Positions 24,299 to 37,299 of a stretch of 64,000 nucleotides of DNA are shown in pieces (the first letter of the stretch is position 1; each line of letters opens with the position of its first letter). Under the pieces are notes generated by a model. It was not told the DNA's origin. It made no database searches and worked only from the letters and a program-made list of their open reading frames with translations. A program made the position numbers and the translations under genes. This DNA is from Corydoras sp. C115 (taxonomy: Eukaryota; Chordata; Actinopteri; Siluriformes; Callichthyidae), in assembly GCA_019802505.1 (NCBI GenBank), contig JAFMOC010000094.1:1082501-1146500 (forward strand). The letters run 5' to 3'.

Positions 24299-24800
24299 TG
24301 TCAAAAGTTTTTGTTCCATTTATTGTCCATGTTCTCAGTTCTACTTCCGGTAAAAATGGACTTTGTGGTTCTGGAATTCCAGCCTGTAGTCCATCTGTTT
24401 GTGTTCTACGGTACATACTGTGTACGTCCCCTGTACTCTGTTCTAATGGTCAGGACTGCAATAGTACCACAACAGAGCAGGGATTATTTAGATGGTTCAT
24501 TATTCCTATCCCAGCAGTGTCACTGAGGTGGAGAAATGAAACTACAGCTGCACTAAAACCCCCCCTCACCACATCAGTGTCACTGCAGAACTGACAAAAA
24601 ACAATCCACCACCCAAATGATACCTGCTCTGTGATGCTCCTGACCAATAGAGAACAGAGAACCAACAGGGGACTAACAACAACAAAGAACACAGATGGAC
24701 TACAGTCTGTAATTGTAGAACTACAAACTCCATCTATATGATAAGTGGAGGAAATAGAGAATGGACCGAGAAGTGGGCGTGTCCAAACGTTTGAATGATA
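24299..24800. mobile_element. foldback (long inverted repeat) DNA transposon, non-autonomous
   Basis: The left arm from ATGGACTTTGTGGTTCTGGA (24356) through TAGTCCATCTGTTTGTGTTCT (given in outline) is the reverse complement of the right arm at 24686-24733. Inner parts also mirror each other (GGTCAGGAC...AGAGCAGGGATTATTT against ACCTGCTCTG...CTCCTGACC). About 500 bp, no coding capacity. Same family as 38.87-39.29 kb. Confidence 0.75.
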
Positions 24801-24916
24801 CTGTACACTCCCAATGCTGTTATAATTTATATCAGTACTCTTTGAATGTGTTTTGTACAATCGATTCATTTGCTCAGAATTAACAATGTATAGAAATTAA
24901 CTACAATACATAAAAA

Positions 24917-25265
24917 TGTGGTTTAGTGCTTGGCATGTTCTCCTCAGCTCTAGGGATTCCCGGTTCGAATCCCCATCTGGGTGGAGTTTCCATGTTCTCC
25001 CCGTGTCTGCGTGGGTTTCCGGGTTCTCCGGTTTCCTCCCACAGTCCAAAAACATGGATCAAGTCAATTGAGTTCTCCAAATTGCCCCATATAGAATGTG
25101 TATGCATGCGTGTCTGAGTGAGTGAGTGTGTGCCCAGCGATGGATTGGCGTCCTGTCCTGGGTGTATCTGCCCAGCGCCCGAAACGTTCTCCCCTGGATG
25201 GGCATGGGGAATCCCACCGCGACCTTAATATAGGATAAAGCGGAAGAGAATGAATGAATGAATGA
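24917..25265 (+). repeat. V-SINE, near full length
   Basis: Head slightly damaged (GTGGTTTAGTGCTTGGCATG), core, body and (TGAA)n tail intact. Confidence 0.92.
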
Positions 25266-26314
25266 TATAAAAATCAATTACTGTTATGTGGACCAAAATC
25301 AGTTCAACTAACCCTGCAGTCTGTGCAACATTTATTCACATGAAGGATGAATTCCCACTACTCACTTCATCTGCTGTGTGATGTGCGGGGAGGATGCAGG
25401 TCATCAGCATTCCTGTAACAAACGCACATTGAGGAACTGCAGACTCTTTGACATCAAGACCTTTCAAAGCTGCAGCGGTGAATTTCTAAATGCGTTACAA
25501 ATTTCACACTGCATAAATACAACAGTCCTGCATACAGATTACACACATTTATAATGATTATACAAACACCAATTAGTGGTGACAAAAAACATGTGGTCTT
25601 CATTCTTTAGCTCACATTGAGCCCATATGTCAGTACAGACGGACACAGGTGATGAATTGTGTTAATTAAAGATCATTAGAAAATGTGGTGGAGGTATGAC
25701 TCCGGGATCAGCCTGAAGTGAGAGTGAAACTCATTATCCCTGCATTCTGTATGGCTTCAGATGTGGAACTGTAAGCAGAAGCTGTATATTGTGGCAAGTT
25801 AAGCTTATAAAACGGATAGTTCCGGTCCTTAAATCTAATCGGCTGAGCCGTTTGTTCAGCCGTGATATTATTAATGATAATACACACATCTGAGCGCTTT
25901 ACACTTATATTAATGTCTGATGCACAATACATTATTTTAAATCATGTTCCATTAATGAAAATACAGATTAAAATAAACAAAGAGCCGATTCCTGAGGCGC
26001 ACTAAACCTGTTGCAGCTTTTTTTTTTGTTTGTTTGTTTTTTTTTTTATAAATTGTGTTCTGTAATATGGCCACTCAGCCTCAGTGTTCACTTTAAAAAC
26101 CAGAGTAGATTATGAATATATGAAAAATCATACCGCATGTTTTTCATTATAGTGCGTTTGGAACCGTTTTTTATTAAAACACGAGGTTGTGTATTATTGT
26201 AAATAAATCACACTGTACTCCGCTACTCGGCAGGAATAACAGCACCTCTTTTCCGTAATCTATTTACAATAATGCACAACCTCTTGTGTCTTATTTCTTT
26301 ATTATCTTATCTTT
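25266..26314. other. intron 1, no repeat or gene recognised
   Basis: AT-rich unique sequence with T-rich tracts near 26020. Confidence 0.5.
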
Positions 26315-26550
26315 CCCTTGACCTTCTACAAGGGTCCCATCCATGAGAGAAAATTTCAGGTGCTGGGCAGATACACCCAGGACAGGGTGTCAATCCTTTG
26401 TTGGGCACAATCATTCACACAGACACACACTATATAGGGGCGGACAGTGAGTGGAAACCAGAAACCCACAGAAACTCCACCCAGGACGAAATTTAAACCT
26501 GGATCCCAAGTGGTGAAATGTGGACGTGCTGACCTCTATGCCACCCCAAG
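26315..26550 (-). repeat. degenerate V-SINE
   Basis: Body and shortened core/head. A piece between the middle and the core is missing. Confidence 0.75.
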
Positions 26551-27139
26551 CTAAGCCACTTTACACTACATTAGATTACTTTTAATTCACTTTCCTTTCC
26601 ACCTCCTGGATTGTTGCTTTTCTTTTTATTATATGTGGTCTGCATCCCCCCCCCCATCTCTTCTTTTTGTACTTGTAATGAGAATCCAAAGTAAATGAAG
26701 CATGAAGCGTAATAATGTTTTAATGTTAGCCTAATGACACTCAACAGCGAATGAAACACTGACCAATAAGAATGTTCCTATCCAATTGGAAGTGTTGTTC
26801 TTGTAAAGTGGAACCCTCTAGCTGAAATCACTGCTCAGTTGTGAGTCACAGAATGGAAGCTCTCAGCAGAGAAAAACACTTTTACTGTGATGTTCCCGAG
26901 AGGTGTAGACCCGAGACTGTCTATATGAGTGGACTACATGACAGTGAGTGAAAAAGTTCAGAGTGTTGAGAGCACACACAAAGCAACAAAATTAATTACA
27001 AAACACATCCTAAAAGTCCCAAATCAGACAAATATCCACTTTAACTACAATAAGCTTTTCTACATACAGTAAAGATGGCGTACATACTTTTTACAATCAC
27101 AGATATGGAAAGTTGGATCATTTTCCTTAATAATTGAAT

Positions 27140-27682
27140 GTCTAGGACTACGATTGATGTCGCTGTCTAAAAACAAAAATTCAAGGTGAATTGGCTGCTC
27201 CAAATTGCTCCAAAGGTGTGAGAAATGTGTATCTTTGCGAGTGAGTGTGTGCCCAGCAATGGATTAATGCCTTGACCCTTGTAAATATTATATATAGGGG
27301 TACGTGTCTGTGTGTGTTTGTATTCTTAAGTAAATGTAATTTTAACAGTAGCAAACTCGAATGTTTAGATAAATTTTGGTATATTAAGTATATTCTTTGG
27401 TATATTCTAGGCTCACTCTATTTATCATCCACTTAATCCTCTACTAGGGTTGCAGGGAGGGTTCCAGGGGAGAAAGTTTTGGATGCTGGGCAGATACACC
27501 TAGAACAGGGTGCCAAACTATAACTGGGGAGACACTCACTCACACAGACACGCACTATATAAGGCAATTGAGAGCATTGAATTTACCTTGAATTCATGTT
27601 TTTGGACTGTGGGAGGAAACCGGAGAACCCTGAGGAAGCCCATGTGGACACGGAGACAACATGGAAACTCCCCCCAGACCGT
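27140..27682. repeat. two degenerate V-SINE copies
   Basis: 27140-27282 is a plus-oriented old body fragment. 27420-27682 is minus-oriented, tail to core, lacking the head. Confidence 0.7.
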
Positions 27683-28204
27683 ACGTTATAGTAAATACAC
27701 AAATAAAATTGATAAACTTATTTTTTGTGAATCAGCACACAGATGCTGAAAATCACAGTGTAAAATGCAACAATATATACCTTTATAATAAAAACCCAGA
27801 ACAAATTACTTACTTAAGCTCTCCTTCAAGAAACATGACTTCCTTATATAAGCGGACTTTCAATCTGCACACAGCCGTCTATTAAATGAAGTGAGCACAT
27901 GTTTACGTAGGAGTTGAATTTTCAGCTTGCAAATTAATAAAGGCGCACAGCAAATGGAGTGTTGTACATTGTTGAGTGCGCAGCTCTGCTGTCAGATTCA
28001 GTGTTCATCACTTTCAGATGGTTTCAGAAGAAACATCCCATCTCTGACTGAACTGTGAATAAACCTGCCATCAAAGCTGCTTTTGGGGTTGGTGGCTTCA
28101 TTTGAGTTGATTCTGCTATGTTCTCTGTTCTATTAATGTCCCTTAATAAACCCCAACATCCTTTGCATCTTATATTTCTATTTCATTTGCTATAATATAA
28201 TAAG

Positions 28205-28540
28205 AAGCGGCATGGTGGCTTTAGTGGTCAGCACATTCGCCAGTCATTGCTGGGGGGTCAGGTTCGCATCTCAATCTGGGTGGAGTTTCCATGTTCTCCC
28301 CATGTCCACGTGGGTTTCCTCCGGGTTCTCCGGTTTCCTTACACTGTCCAAAAGAATTCAATGGATTCAAGGCAAACTGAAAGCTCTAAATTGCTCCATA
28401 GAGTGTGTTTGTGTGTGTTAGTGTGTATCCCGTGATGGATTGGCGCTCTGTCCTGGGTGTATCTGCCCACCACCCGAAACGTTCTCCTCTGGATTGACAT
28501 GGGGAATATAGAGGATTAAGTGGAAGATAAAAAAAGAATG
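28205..28540 (+). repeat. V-SINE, complete, moderately diverged
   Basis: Head GCGGCATGGTGGCTTTAGTG, core, body, and a short tail. Confidence 0.88.
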
Positions 28541-28689
28541 AATAAAATAGAGAATAAGACCCATATTGTTGATCATTGTTACTTTTATTTGTCCTTAAGC
28601 AGGACAGATTGACCCTGATCCATAGAGTTTATAGATAAAGGCTTTATTGAGGTAGGTCACCAGGTTTTTCCTCAACCACAATTGGCTTG

Positions 28690-29128
28690 GAGGGCAGTTA
28701 GTATCTCCAATTTACCCATCAGCATGTCTTTGGAATGTGGGAGGTAACTGGAGGAAGGACCTTTGTCCAACCAATACAAAAATCAATTCCAGGATCTTCT
28801 TGCTGTGAGTTCTACATGTTCGAAAATACATCTTCTGGCCTGTTGGTATAATAATTAAGGAACAATTTTATATTACGTAAGTGGCGGGATGTCAGATGCA
28901 CCTTTGCGTCCCAGCTCTAGGGATCCAGGGTTGAATCCTGAGCTTCCAAGTTCTCCCCGTGTCTATGTGGGTTTTTTCATGGTTCTCTGGTTTTCTCCCA
29001 CAGTCCAAAAACATAGATTCAAAGTAAGTTGGCTGGGCTAAATTGCCCCTATGTAGTGTGTCTGTGTACGTGAGTGTCTACCCATTGATGGATTGACAAC
29101 CTGCCCTGGGTGTATCTGCGCAGCGACA
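28690..29128. repeat. old V-SINE fragments
   Basis: 28690-28765 has only core-like GGAATGTGGGAGGTAACTGG in minus orientation. 28880-29128 is a diverged plus-oriented copy without its tail. Confidence 0.6.
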
Positions 29129-29193
29129 CATGACATCATGAGCAATAATTGATTTTTGTATCAGACCCAAATATTCAAAACTAATACATGATG

Positions 29194-29549
29194 AGGGTGG
29201 CATGGAGGCTTAGTGGTTAGCACGTTTGCCTCTCAGCGCTAGGGATTCCCAGTTCGAATCCCCATCTGGGTGGAGTTTCCATGTTCTCCCCGTGTCTGCG
29301 TGGGTTTCCTCCGGGTTCTCCGCTTTCCTCCCACAGTCCAAAAACATGGATCAAGTCAATTGAATTCTCAAAATTGCCCCATATAGAGTGTGTCTGTGTG
29401 AGTGAGTGTGTGCCCAGCGATGGATTGGCGCCCTGTCCTGGGTCTATCTGCCCAGCGCCTGAGATGTTCTCCCCTGGATGGGCATGAGGAACCCCACCGC
29501 GACCCTAGTAGAGGATGAAGCGGGAGATAATGAATGAATGAATGAATGA
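29194..29549 (+). repeat. full-length V-SINE
   Basis: Near-consensus copy with (TGAA)n tail; head GGTGGCATGGAGGCTTAGTG. Confidence 0.94.
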
Positions 29550-30144
29550 TAACATTCGTTATTTTGACAGAATAAGTTTGAGATTTTAAAGTTTATTTCA
29601 TGCAGTCTTGTAGTCATGTGACTGGCACTAAAAGCCTGTACAATAAATGGAAAATGTGTCATTTTAGTACGATCTGAAGCACACCATCTCCTGCAGGATT
29701 GTGTGTAAGAGGCTTTGTCTATCTGCTTCTTGGATATAGTCATCCGTCTTACTAATCTCAAGGCGAGCAGGCAGAGTGAAACAGCAGGTCGACCACTGGC
29801 ACCAGCAGATTAAACCGAACTGAAGCAGGCAGTGTTCATCCACTCCGCATCAAACACCAAAGCCAAGGAAATTCTATTCTTCTCATATTAATTCGTGCAT
29901 TTCACTACGAAACGAAAAGCAGCTCCATGGGTTTATAATTTTAAGCTTCCATTGACACTTTGTTCTTAACCATTCGAATACTTTATTAGTGAGTTAAAAC
30001 TTCATGTCTTACATACAACCAAAATGTTTCCAAGTATACAAAATTCCAAATATACATTGCAGAAGGCTTTAAAATAAAAAATAAATACAAAAAACTATGA
30101 CTATTGCATGCAGTTACAATTATAAATGTACAATACAATCATCA
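29550..30144. other. intron 1, no repeat or gene recognised
   Basis: AT-rich unique sequence. Confidence 0.5.
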
Positions 30145-30465
30145 ATCCATTCATTATCTTATACTTTATCCTGTACCAGGGTCACGTGTAGGTTCCCCAT
30201 GCACATCCAGGTGAGAACGTTTCATGCAGATACACCCCAGACATGGCGCCAATCCATCGTTGGGTGCACACACCCACACCAACCACCCCTACCCACAGCA
30301 CACACACAACCACTATATACAGAGGCAATTTAAAGCAGCAAATTTACCTTGAATCCATGTTTTGGAACTGTGGGAGGAAACAGGAGAACACGGAAGAGAC
30401 CTACGTGTACACGTGGAGAACATATAAACTCCACCCAGATTCAAAACAAGACTAAGCCACCCAAA
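30145..30465 (-). repeat. degenerate V-SINE
   Basis: Old copy with a CA-rich expansion in the body and damaged head. Confidence 0.8.
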
Positions 30466-30772
30466 ATGAACATGTTCTCCTTATTACAAAGCTGTTCTAT
30501 ATTATATTAGTGACCTGGCAATCATGACTAAAACAAAAGACAGAACGACGTTAGTATGTGCTGCTCTGGATTTAACATCCTGGTCAGAACTTTGAGGCTC
30601 AGAGTTCCGCAGCTGTACAGTTCTGCTGCCGTTGTACATGATCTGGCGTTGGATATGAAGTGGCTGTAATTATATAACACAATCACATACTTGAGATAAT
30701 GAAGTGCTCCTGTGATATGCATAACACTGAACATGAGTCAGCATGAGAGCAGCCTTATCTTTTGTACTTTTG

Positions 30773-30773
<1 letters not shown>

Positions 30774-30857
<84 letters not shown>
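30774..30857. repeat. (GT)n microsatellite
   Basis: About 75 bp uninterrupted GT, ending in a short AT run. Confidence 0.97.
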
Positions 30858-31696
30858 CCCTAAAGAGAAAAATACATTTTAGTTCAGGCTTTTTTTAAAC
30901 AAAACCTTCTGTACATTTATGTATATAACATGTAGTTGTTGAAGGTTCTCAGGTTGATAACTGCTCTATACTTAGAGCTGGACCTCATGGAGGCCACGGA
31001 CTAAAGAAGCTCCACTGTGGAAACACTCTGGGGGACAAACTGAGCGTAGCCTAAAATCTGTGTGGGTGAGCACTGTGGAAACTATATGTGGGTGGAAGAG
31101 TATTTCTGTGATTGTGTGTGTGAGTGTGTGTTTGCTTCATTTGTTCTGGATTGCTCGTAAAACCTGCTCCACTGACCTATGCTTTAATCTAACTCCACAG
31201 TGAGTCAGTTTCCTTTTTTTTTTTTTTTTGTAATATTACCACCGCACAGCATGTTTGGGTGTTTATGCAAAAGCAGAACAATCCACATCCCGACTGTGTT
31301 TCTGTTTATTGCGTAAGGGTTCTGATGGCAGTCCCCGGAGGTGGCAGTGCGGCAGCATTAATAGAATTGTAATTTAAAGGGTCATAAAGATCTTTTCTGA
31401 AGCTAACCGCGCTTTCAAGTGGTGTCGGTTTTATCGGAGAGATAAGATTCCCATTAGGACGTACCACATGAGCACCCTCTGAGGTCGGAAGCTAAAGTCG
31501 GAGGCATCAATTTTTTCAATGCGGTATGAATTGGCCAAGTAGTGATGTAAACGCCATTTCCAAGACGGCTGAACAGTTAATCCACACAAGATATCATAAT
31601 AACCTACAATTTATAGGTTAATTCTAATTAAAATGATACTTCTTGAATATCTTCAATAAGGCATATATTATTTTTTTATTTATTAGCCATACAATG
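30858..31696. other. intron 1, no repeat or gene recognised
   Basis: Unique sequence, somewhat GC-richer than average around 31000-31100 and 31330-31500, so conserved non-coding DNA is possible. I cannot test this. Confidence 0.4.
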
Positions 31697-32009
31697 TTTA
31701 GTGGTTAGCGCTAGGGATTCCCGGTTCGAATCCCCATCTGGGTGGAGTTTCCATGTTCTCCCCATGTCTGCGTGGGTTTCCTCCGGGTTCTTCGGTTTCC
31801 TCCCACAGTCCAAAAACATGGATCAAGTCAATTGAATTCTCCAAAATTACCCCATATAGAGTGTGTCTGTGTGAGTGAGTGTGGGCCCAGCGATGGATTG
31901 GCGTCCTGTCCTGGGTGTATCTGCCCAGCGCCCGAGACGTTCTCCCCTGGATGGGCATGGGGAACCCCACCGCGACCCTAATAGAGGATAAAGCGGGAGA
32001 TAATGAATG
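31697..32009 (+). repeat. V-SINE with deletion in the head
   Basis: The head jumps from TTTAGTGGTTAGCG to CTAGGGATTCCC, losing the segment between A and B boxes. Core and body are near consensus, with a short tail. Confidence 0.9.
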
Positions 32010-32613
32010 CCATAAAATGTAACAAAGCTGAACAGTAAGTTTTACACCATACAGTTTTTTTTTTTTACTTCCCATACAAACCAACGCATCCAAGTCTAGA
32101 AACCTACCAACCCACATGCATTTAAAAGCGCCATAAGTACAGTGATGGTATTTTTACAGTCATCATACAGCACTGCTATTAAAGTACAACCCAAACCATT
32201 ATGCTCGACCTTTTGGTTCCACTGAATGTTAATGTTACAGCTATGGCCGGGTCGTTTAGTACGCATCTTACATGGGTGTATCATTTTGGCACTTAACTGC
32301 CATTTAGATTCTCTACATACATTGTACAGTAATCGCTCTACCCAACAAACATCGCTCCGTGCCAGTTGGTTTGGTTCTGACAAAAAGCAATAAAATGGAG
32401 AAGCTAGAAGCATAAAGCTAATCAGAGCAAGACTCAAAATACCAAAAAAAAAAAAAAGGTAAAACAAATGAGAAATTCTTACATGAACATTCAGAAGTTC
32501 TCAAAAGACAAACCAAACCGTCCAACGAAGTACCAACACTCAACCTAACAAAAACCAAATATAGCAAGAAACTCAAACCACAGAGCTTATATACAAAATA
32601 TAACCCATCAGAG

Positions 32614-32984
32614 GGCGGCACGGTGGCTTAGTAGTTAGCACGTTCGCCTCTCAGCGCTAGGGATTCCTGGTTCGAATCCCCATCTGGGTGGAGTTTCCAT
32701 GTTCTCCCCGTGTCCATGTGGGTTTCATCCGGGTTCTCCGGTTTCCTCCAAAACAGTCCAGTTTCCGGTTTCCTCCACAGTCCAAAAACATGGATCAAGT
32801 CAATGGAGTTCTCCAAATTGCCCCATATAGAGTGTGTCTGTGTGAGTGAGTGTGTGCCCAGCGATGGATTGGCGCCCTGTCCTGGGTCTATCTGCCCAGC
32901 GCCCGAAATGTTCTCCCCTGGATGGGCATGGGGAACCCCACCGCGACCTAATAGATGATAAAGCGGGAGATAATGAATGAATGA
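32614..32984 (+). repeat. full-length V-SINE with internal core duplication
   Basis: The core segment GGTTTCCTCC...CAGTCCA is repeated at about 32740-32785. Imperfect target repeats AACCCATCAGAG / AACCAATCAGAG flank it. Confidence 0.93.
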
Positions 32985-33164
32985 ACCAATCAGAGAACAT
33001 GTATTAACAATTACTAAACAAAGAACACCTGTGCAAATACAGTAAAGCAGCCAAACAGAAGGAACAAAAGTATCAAAATAAAAGTCTTTAAAAACAGATT
33101 GCGGCTTGAACATGTAACTATATTACAGAAGTGCTATAGTTCAAAGAAGGGTAGTAACAACCTA

Positions 33165-33312
33165 GGGTCATGACTTCATGCTCCTCCAGGGGAGAGGGTT
33201 TCAGACACCCAAGACAGGGTACTCGCAGAGCCCTCACTCACACAGACACACTATATAAGGGCAATTTAGAACAGCCAATTTACTTTGAATGAATGTTTTT
33301 GGACTGTGGGAT
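33165..33312 (-). repeat. degenerate V-SINE fragment
   Basis: Body and start of core only. Confidence 0.7.
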
Positions 33313-33356
33313 TAAGTTTAAGATTAGAACCAGCGTCAGAGTCAGCCTTCCTCATT

Positions 33357-33562
33357 CTTTACATTTGGTCATTTAACAGACGCTTTCCTCCAAAACGATT
33401 TATAAACTGAGTACAGGGTTGACCACAGCATCCCTGGAGCAGTTAGGATTAAGTGCCTTGCTCAAGGACCCACACTGGTAACGTCAGTGGCCCTGGGATT
33501 TGAACCCTCCACCCTCAGATTGATAGATAGAACACCCTGATCACTGAGCTTCCACACCCCAT
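33357..33562 (-). repeat. second-family SINE, near complete
   Basis: From TTACATTTGGTCATTTAACA to CACTGAGCTTCCACACCCC. On the minus strand it has a tRNA-like head, body, and L2-like tail. Confidence 0.8.
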
Positions 33563-33589
33563 ATAAAAACTGTCTACTTTGTAATGTTT

Positions 33590-33906
33590 ATCCATCCATT
33601 ATCTTCCGCTTTATCCTCTATTAGGGTTGCGGGGGGAATAAAGTCGGGCGCTGGGCATGGAATAAAGTCGGGCGCTGGGCAGATACACCCAGGACAGGGC
33701 CCCAATCTATCGCTGGACACACACTCACTCACACATACACACTCTATATGGGGCAATTTGGAGAATTCAATTGACTTGATTCATGTTTTTGGACTGTGGG
33801 AGGAAACCGGAGAACCCAGAAGAAACCCACGCAGACACAGGGAGAACTTGGACACTCCACCCAGATGGGGATTCGAACCGGGAATCCCTAGCGCTGAGAA
33901 GAGAAC
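33590..33906 (-). repeat. V-SINE, head missing, body micro-duplication
   Basis: A 22-bp piece beginning GAATAAAGTCGGGCGCTGGG is tandemly repeated at 33637-33680. The copy ends inside the head after CGCTGAGA. Confidence 0.9.
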
Positions 33907-34682
33907 TTATACTTTGTAAAGTTTTGGGATGTAAAAAGACATTTAGAGAAGCATATCTGAAATTGTAGGGATTTTCGATTTTGAGTGAACGTTATTAATG
34001 GGCTCAGAATGTTTTTTGCACCTCGTGAGAACGACAACCGAGTCGTAAAGAACAAAGTGTTTTCTTGTTATACTGACTGCACAGTCAGTCAGCACTGTGC
34101 AGAAATGTAATTTAAAGACAATTAATTTCCCTGCAGGATTTCTATTTTCTGTGGAACACATCTGCTTTGTGGTTAAGAACTGAGTGGGAAGGTATCTGCT
34201 TTGTTTCAGATTGTTTTCTGTTAACGCTTCTTAGTTACCAGCCGCTAAAGTATGTCATGCTGTCATGGCATTTTCTTGCCATCAACAAAACCATGGTAAC
34301 CAAACATCAAGTTTCGCAAGGATCAGAGGTGATGAGTGACCATTGATTAGCGTCACGAGAGGTCACAGTGGCTGCTGCAGTGAGTGCAGGGTTATGCTAA
34401 TAATATATTGCTGAACACAATAAAAAAATAAAATAAAATAAAAACGTTTCGTTTAGGTTATTATTCAATGCTGCTTGCAGCCAGTAGAGGGCTCTTCTGA
34501 TCTTCAGGGTCCCAGGAATCAACTAAATGTTATTTATGGACTTTTAATTTATGGACTATTGATGTATGTTACATTTTACAGTCAATAATAATATGGGTCT
34601 GCATGTCAGGTTGAGGCACAGGGGAGATGACAGTCATTACATCTTTAATAAATGCCAAGGATTATATTAAAATTCTTATTTC
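33907..34682. other. intron 1, no gene recognised
   Basis: AT-rich unique sequence. CAGCCAGTAGAGGGC near 34480 resembles a common fish repeat end. Confidence 0.45.
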
Positions 34683-34915
34683 ATCCGATGAAGGATGTAA
34701 AAGTGATAAAGTGATCCAGTTGTCTACTGTAGATACATTTGTTCTCCACATTTAACCCATCCGTGTAGTGAAACACACACCTACACACACTGATGTAGTG
34801 AGCACACGTGTCCGGAGCAGTGGGCAGCCCCGTAAACGGCACTCGGGGAGAAATTGGTGTTAGCTGCCTTGCCCAAGGGCACTCCAGCGATGGTATTTGG
34901 TGGGACTGGGTGTGC
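34683..34915. repeat. dispersed fish repeat, family unknown to me
   Basis: AAAGTGATCCAGTTGTCTAC, TTGTTCTCCACATTTAACCC and CAGTGGGCAGCCCCGTAAAC recur in fish genomes. The first half also occurs at 4395-4464. Confidence 0.55.
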
Positions 34916-35589
34916 AGTCCAGCGTGTTTCTCATGATTCTACAAAATTTCCCTCAGAATTCAGTGACTCCATATTTTTTTCCTTGACTAACAATAACAAA
35001 TATATTTCTTTCTTATGGAAAATGATAAGTTTTGTGGCATGTCTGTGATTTTTTTTTTTCACAAAATTAAATAATGATGACGAAAATCCTGCAAGAGTGA
35101 TGATTCCATCATTTTTGCCAGGGATGTAAAATCCTTACAATCCTATTTATTAGAACCAGGTGAAGAATTCAGAGAGAAGATAAGTGAGAGGAGGTCTCGA
35201 GGTTTATACTGTGATGTATGCAGCCTGAGTCGAGCGATAACGGCACCATGCTTGTGTGCGCTCTGATTTAATTGTGTGAAGTATGTTGTTGTCAGTATGG
35301 TGGAAAGGTAATCTGGATTATAAGGCCATTGTGATTAATAAAGTATCCTTTTATTAAAGCCATCTATTTTACACAAACAAAGACACACATACCCACACAC
35401 ACACAAACACACACTACATTACACCATAATATTATTTGATAGCCTATTGATTTAAATATAATGAAGTATATGTGGGTGGGAAACAAACAGAATCATGGGA
35501 GATCATAATGAGTTTTCATTTTGACAGGCACAACTCTAGAAGCTACAACCAAAAAGATACACAAATAAAGGAAAAAGTAACTGGACACT

Positions 35590-36276
35590 TACATTCATTC
35601 ATTCATTCATTTATTCATCTTCCCCTTAATCCACTATGAGGATCGCAGGGGGTTCCCCATTCCCATCCAGCACCCAGGACATGGTGTCAATCCATCGCTG
35701 GGCACACACTCATTCACACACAAACACACACTACATGGGGTAATTTATTCATTCATTCATTATCTCCCGCTTTATCCTCTATTAGGGTCGCGGTGGGGTT
35801 CCCCATGCCCATCCAGGGGAGAACGTCTCGGGCGCTGGGCAGATACACCCAGGACAGGGCGCCAATCCATCGCTGGGTACACACTCAAACACACTCTATA
35901 TGGGGCAATTTAGAGAACTCAATTAACTTGATCCATGTTTTTGGACTGTGGGAGGAAACCGGAGAACCCGGAGGAAACCCACACGGACACGGGGAGAACA
36001 TGGAAACTCCACCCAGATGGGGATTCGAACCGGGAATCCCTAGCGCTGAGGGGCGAACGTGCTAACCACTAAGCCACCGTGCCGCCCTGGGGTAATTTAG
36101 TTTCCAGTTTAAATTTAATACATGTTTTTAGACTGTTGGAGCAAATCGGAAATCTCAGAGGAAACCCACACGAATATTGGAAGAACATGGAAACTCCACC
36201 CGGATTAGGATTCCAACCTGGATCCCCAGCATCAAGAGGCGAACATGCCAACCACTAAGCCACCGTGCCGCCCCAC
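35590..36276 (-). repeat. older V-SINE interrupted by a younger one
   Basis: The outer copy is split into 35590-35747 (tail and body) and 36088-36276 (core and head). It is diverged and has a body deletion. Confidence 0.93.
35748..36087 (-). repeat. young V-SINE nested in an older V-SINE
   Basis: Near-consensus full copy. The 12-bp target TGGGGTAATTTA, part of the host SINE, is duplicated at 35736-35747 and 36088-36099. Confidence 0.96.
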
Positions 36277-36776
36277 TCACATACAGTAATGTAAAAAATC
36301 CTCCTACATAAGAATGAACTGCAACATATGAGTGATGTTTTATAACAGTCCTGCTTTTGTGACTTTAGATGTATGTTTATATAGCCTCTCCTTGGCCTGG
36401 GCTTGTAATAACGTTTCCTGCAGAAGGTGAGAATGTTCATTTATGCATAATTGGTCGCTTCTTGGAGTTTTTTTTAACTATATGAAAGAAATCTGATATA
36501 CAGAAACACAAATAAATCAATGGGATTTTAAAGGCTCTATATATAATTTAGTTTCTCAAATGGTTTTAAATATAGTAAAGCCAGACAAGGAAAAACCCCA
36601 TTGCTTAGAAAACGCATAGACTGTGAGTGTGTGTAATGTTCTATTCATACAAGGGCTATTAAATGTTTCTGCATGAATGTATGGCCACTAAGGGGAATTG
36701 CTCTGTCCAAACACTGCTCACACATTCCTCTAGCCTGAAGTGCCTCAAACACACAGTCACATGCGCACACTGACAC

Positions 36777-36778
<2 letters not shown>
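36277..36778. other. intron 1, no repeat or gene recognised
   Basis: AT-rich unique sequence. Confidence 0.5.

Positions 36779-36846
<68 letters not shown>
36779..36846. repeat. (AC)n microsatellite
   Basis: About 68 bp uninterrupted AC run. Confidence 0.97.
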
Positions 36847-36848
<2 letters not shown>

Positions 36849-37016
36849 GGGCACGCAGACTACATGCAGACACGACCACATGATGATCCCAGAAGACACA
36901 CTATATGAGGAGACATGACTTTCTCAACCAACTCTTAATATTCCTGCATAAATTAAACATGCTGACTCGGTTGGGGTGGTGGCAAAAACTAAATATTAGA
37001 TGGATGAGTAGATGAA

Positions 37017-37196
37017 GGGTGGCATGGTGGCTTAGTGGTTAGCGTGTTCGCCTCTCAGCTCTAGGGATTCCTGGTTTGAATCCCAATCTGGGTGGAGTTT
37101 CCATGTTCTCCACATGTCCGTGTGGGTTTCCTCCAGTTTGCGATTCGAACCTGAATTCCCAGCTTTGTGAGGTGAACGTACTAAACACTAAGCCCC
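37017..37196. repeat. inverted V-SINE composite
   Basis: Plus-oriented head and half core (37017-37135) join directly to a minus-oriented head (CGATTCGAACCTG to CACTAAGCCCC). Head-in, head-out arrangement. Confidence 0.8.
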
Positions 37197-37299
37197 ATGC
37201 TCAGCTTTAGTTTAGTTAATAAGAGTAAAAAAGTCATTTTAATTTGTTTTTGTTGTTCTAATCTCATCTGATTATTTTCTGCCAAATACTCTTACAGTA

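Noticed and set aside
32628..33113. 161-codon minus-strand open frame
   Set aside because: Antisense of the V-SINE at 32.6 kb plus unique DNA; no protein similarity I recognise.
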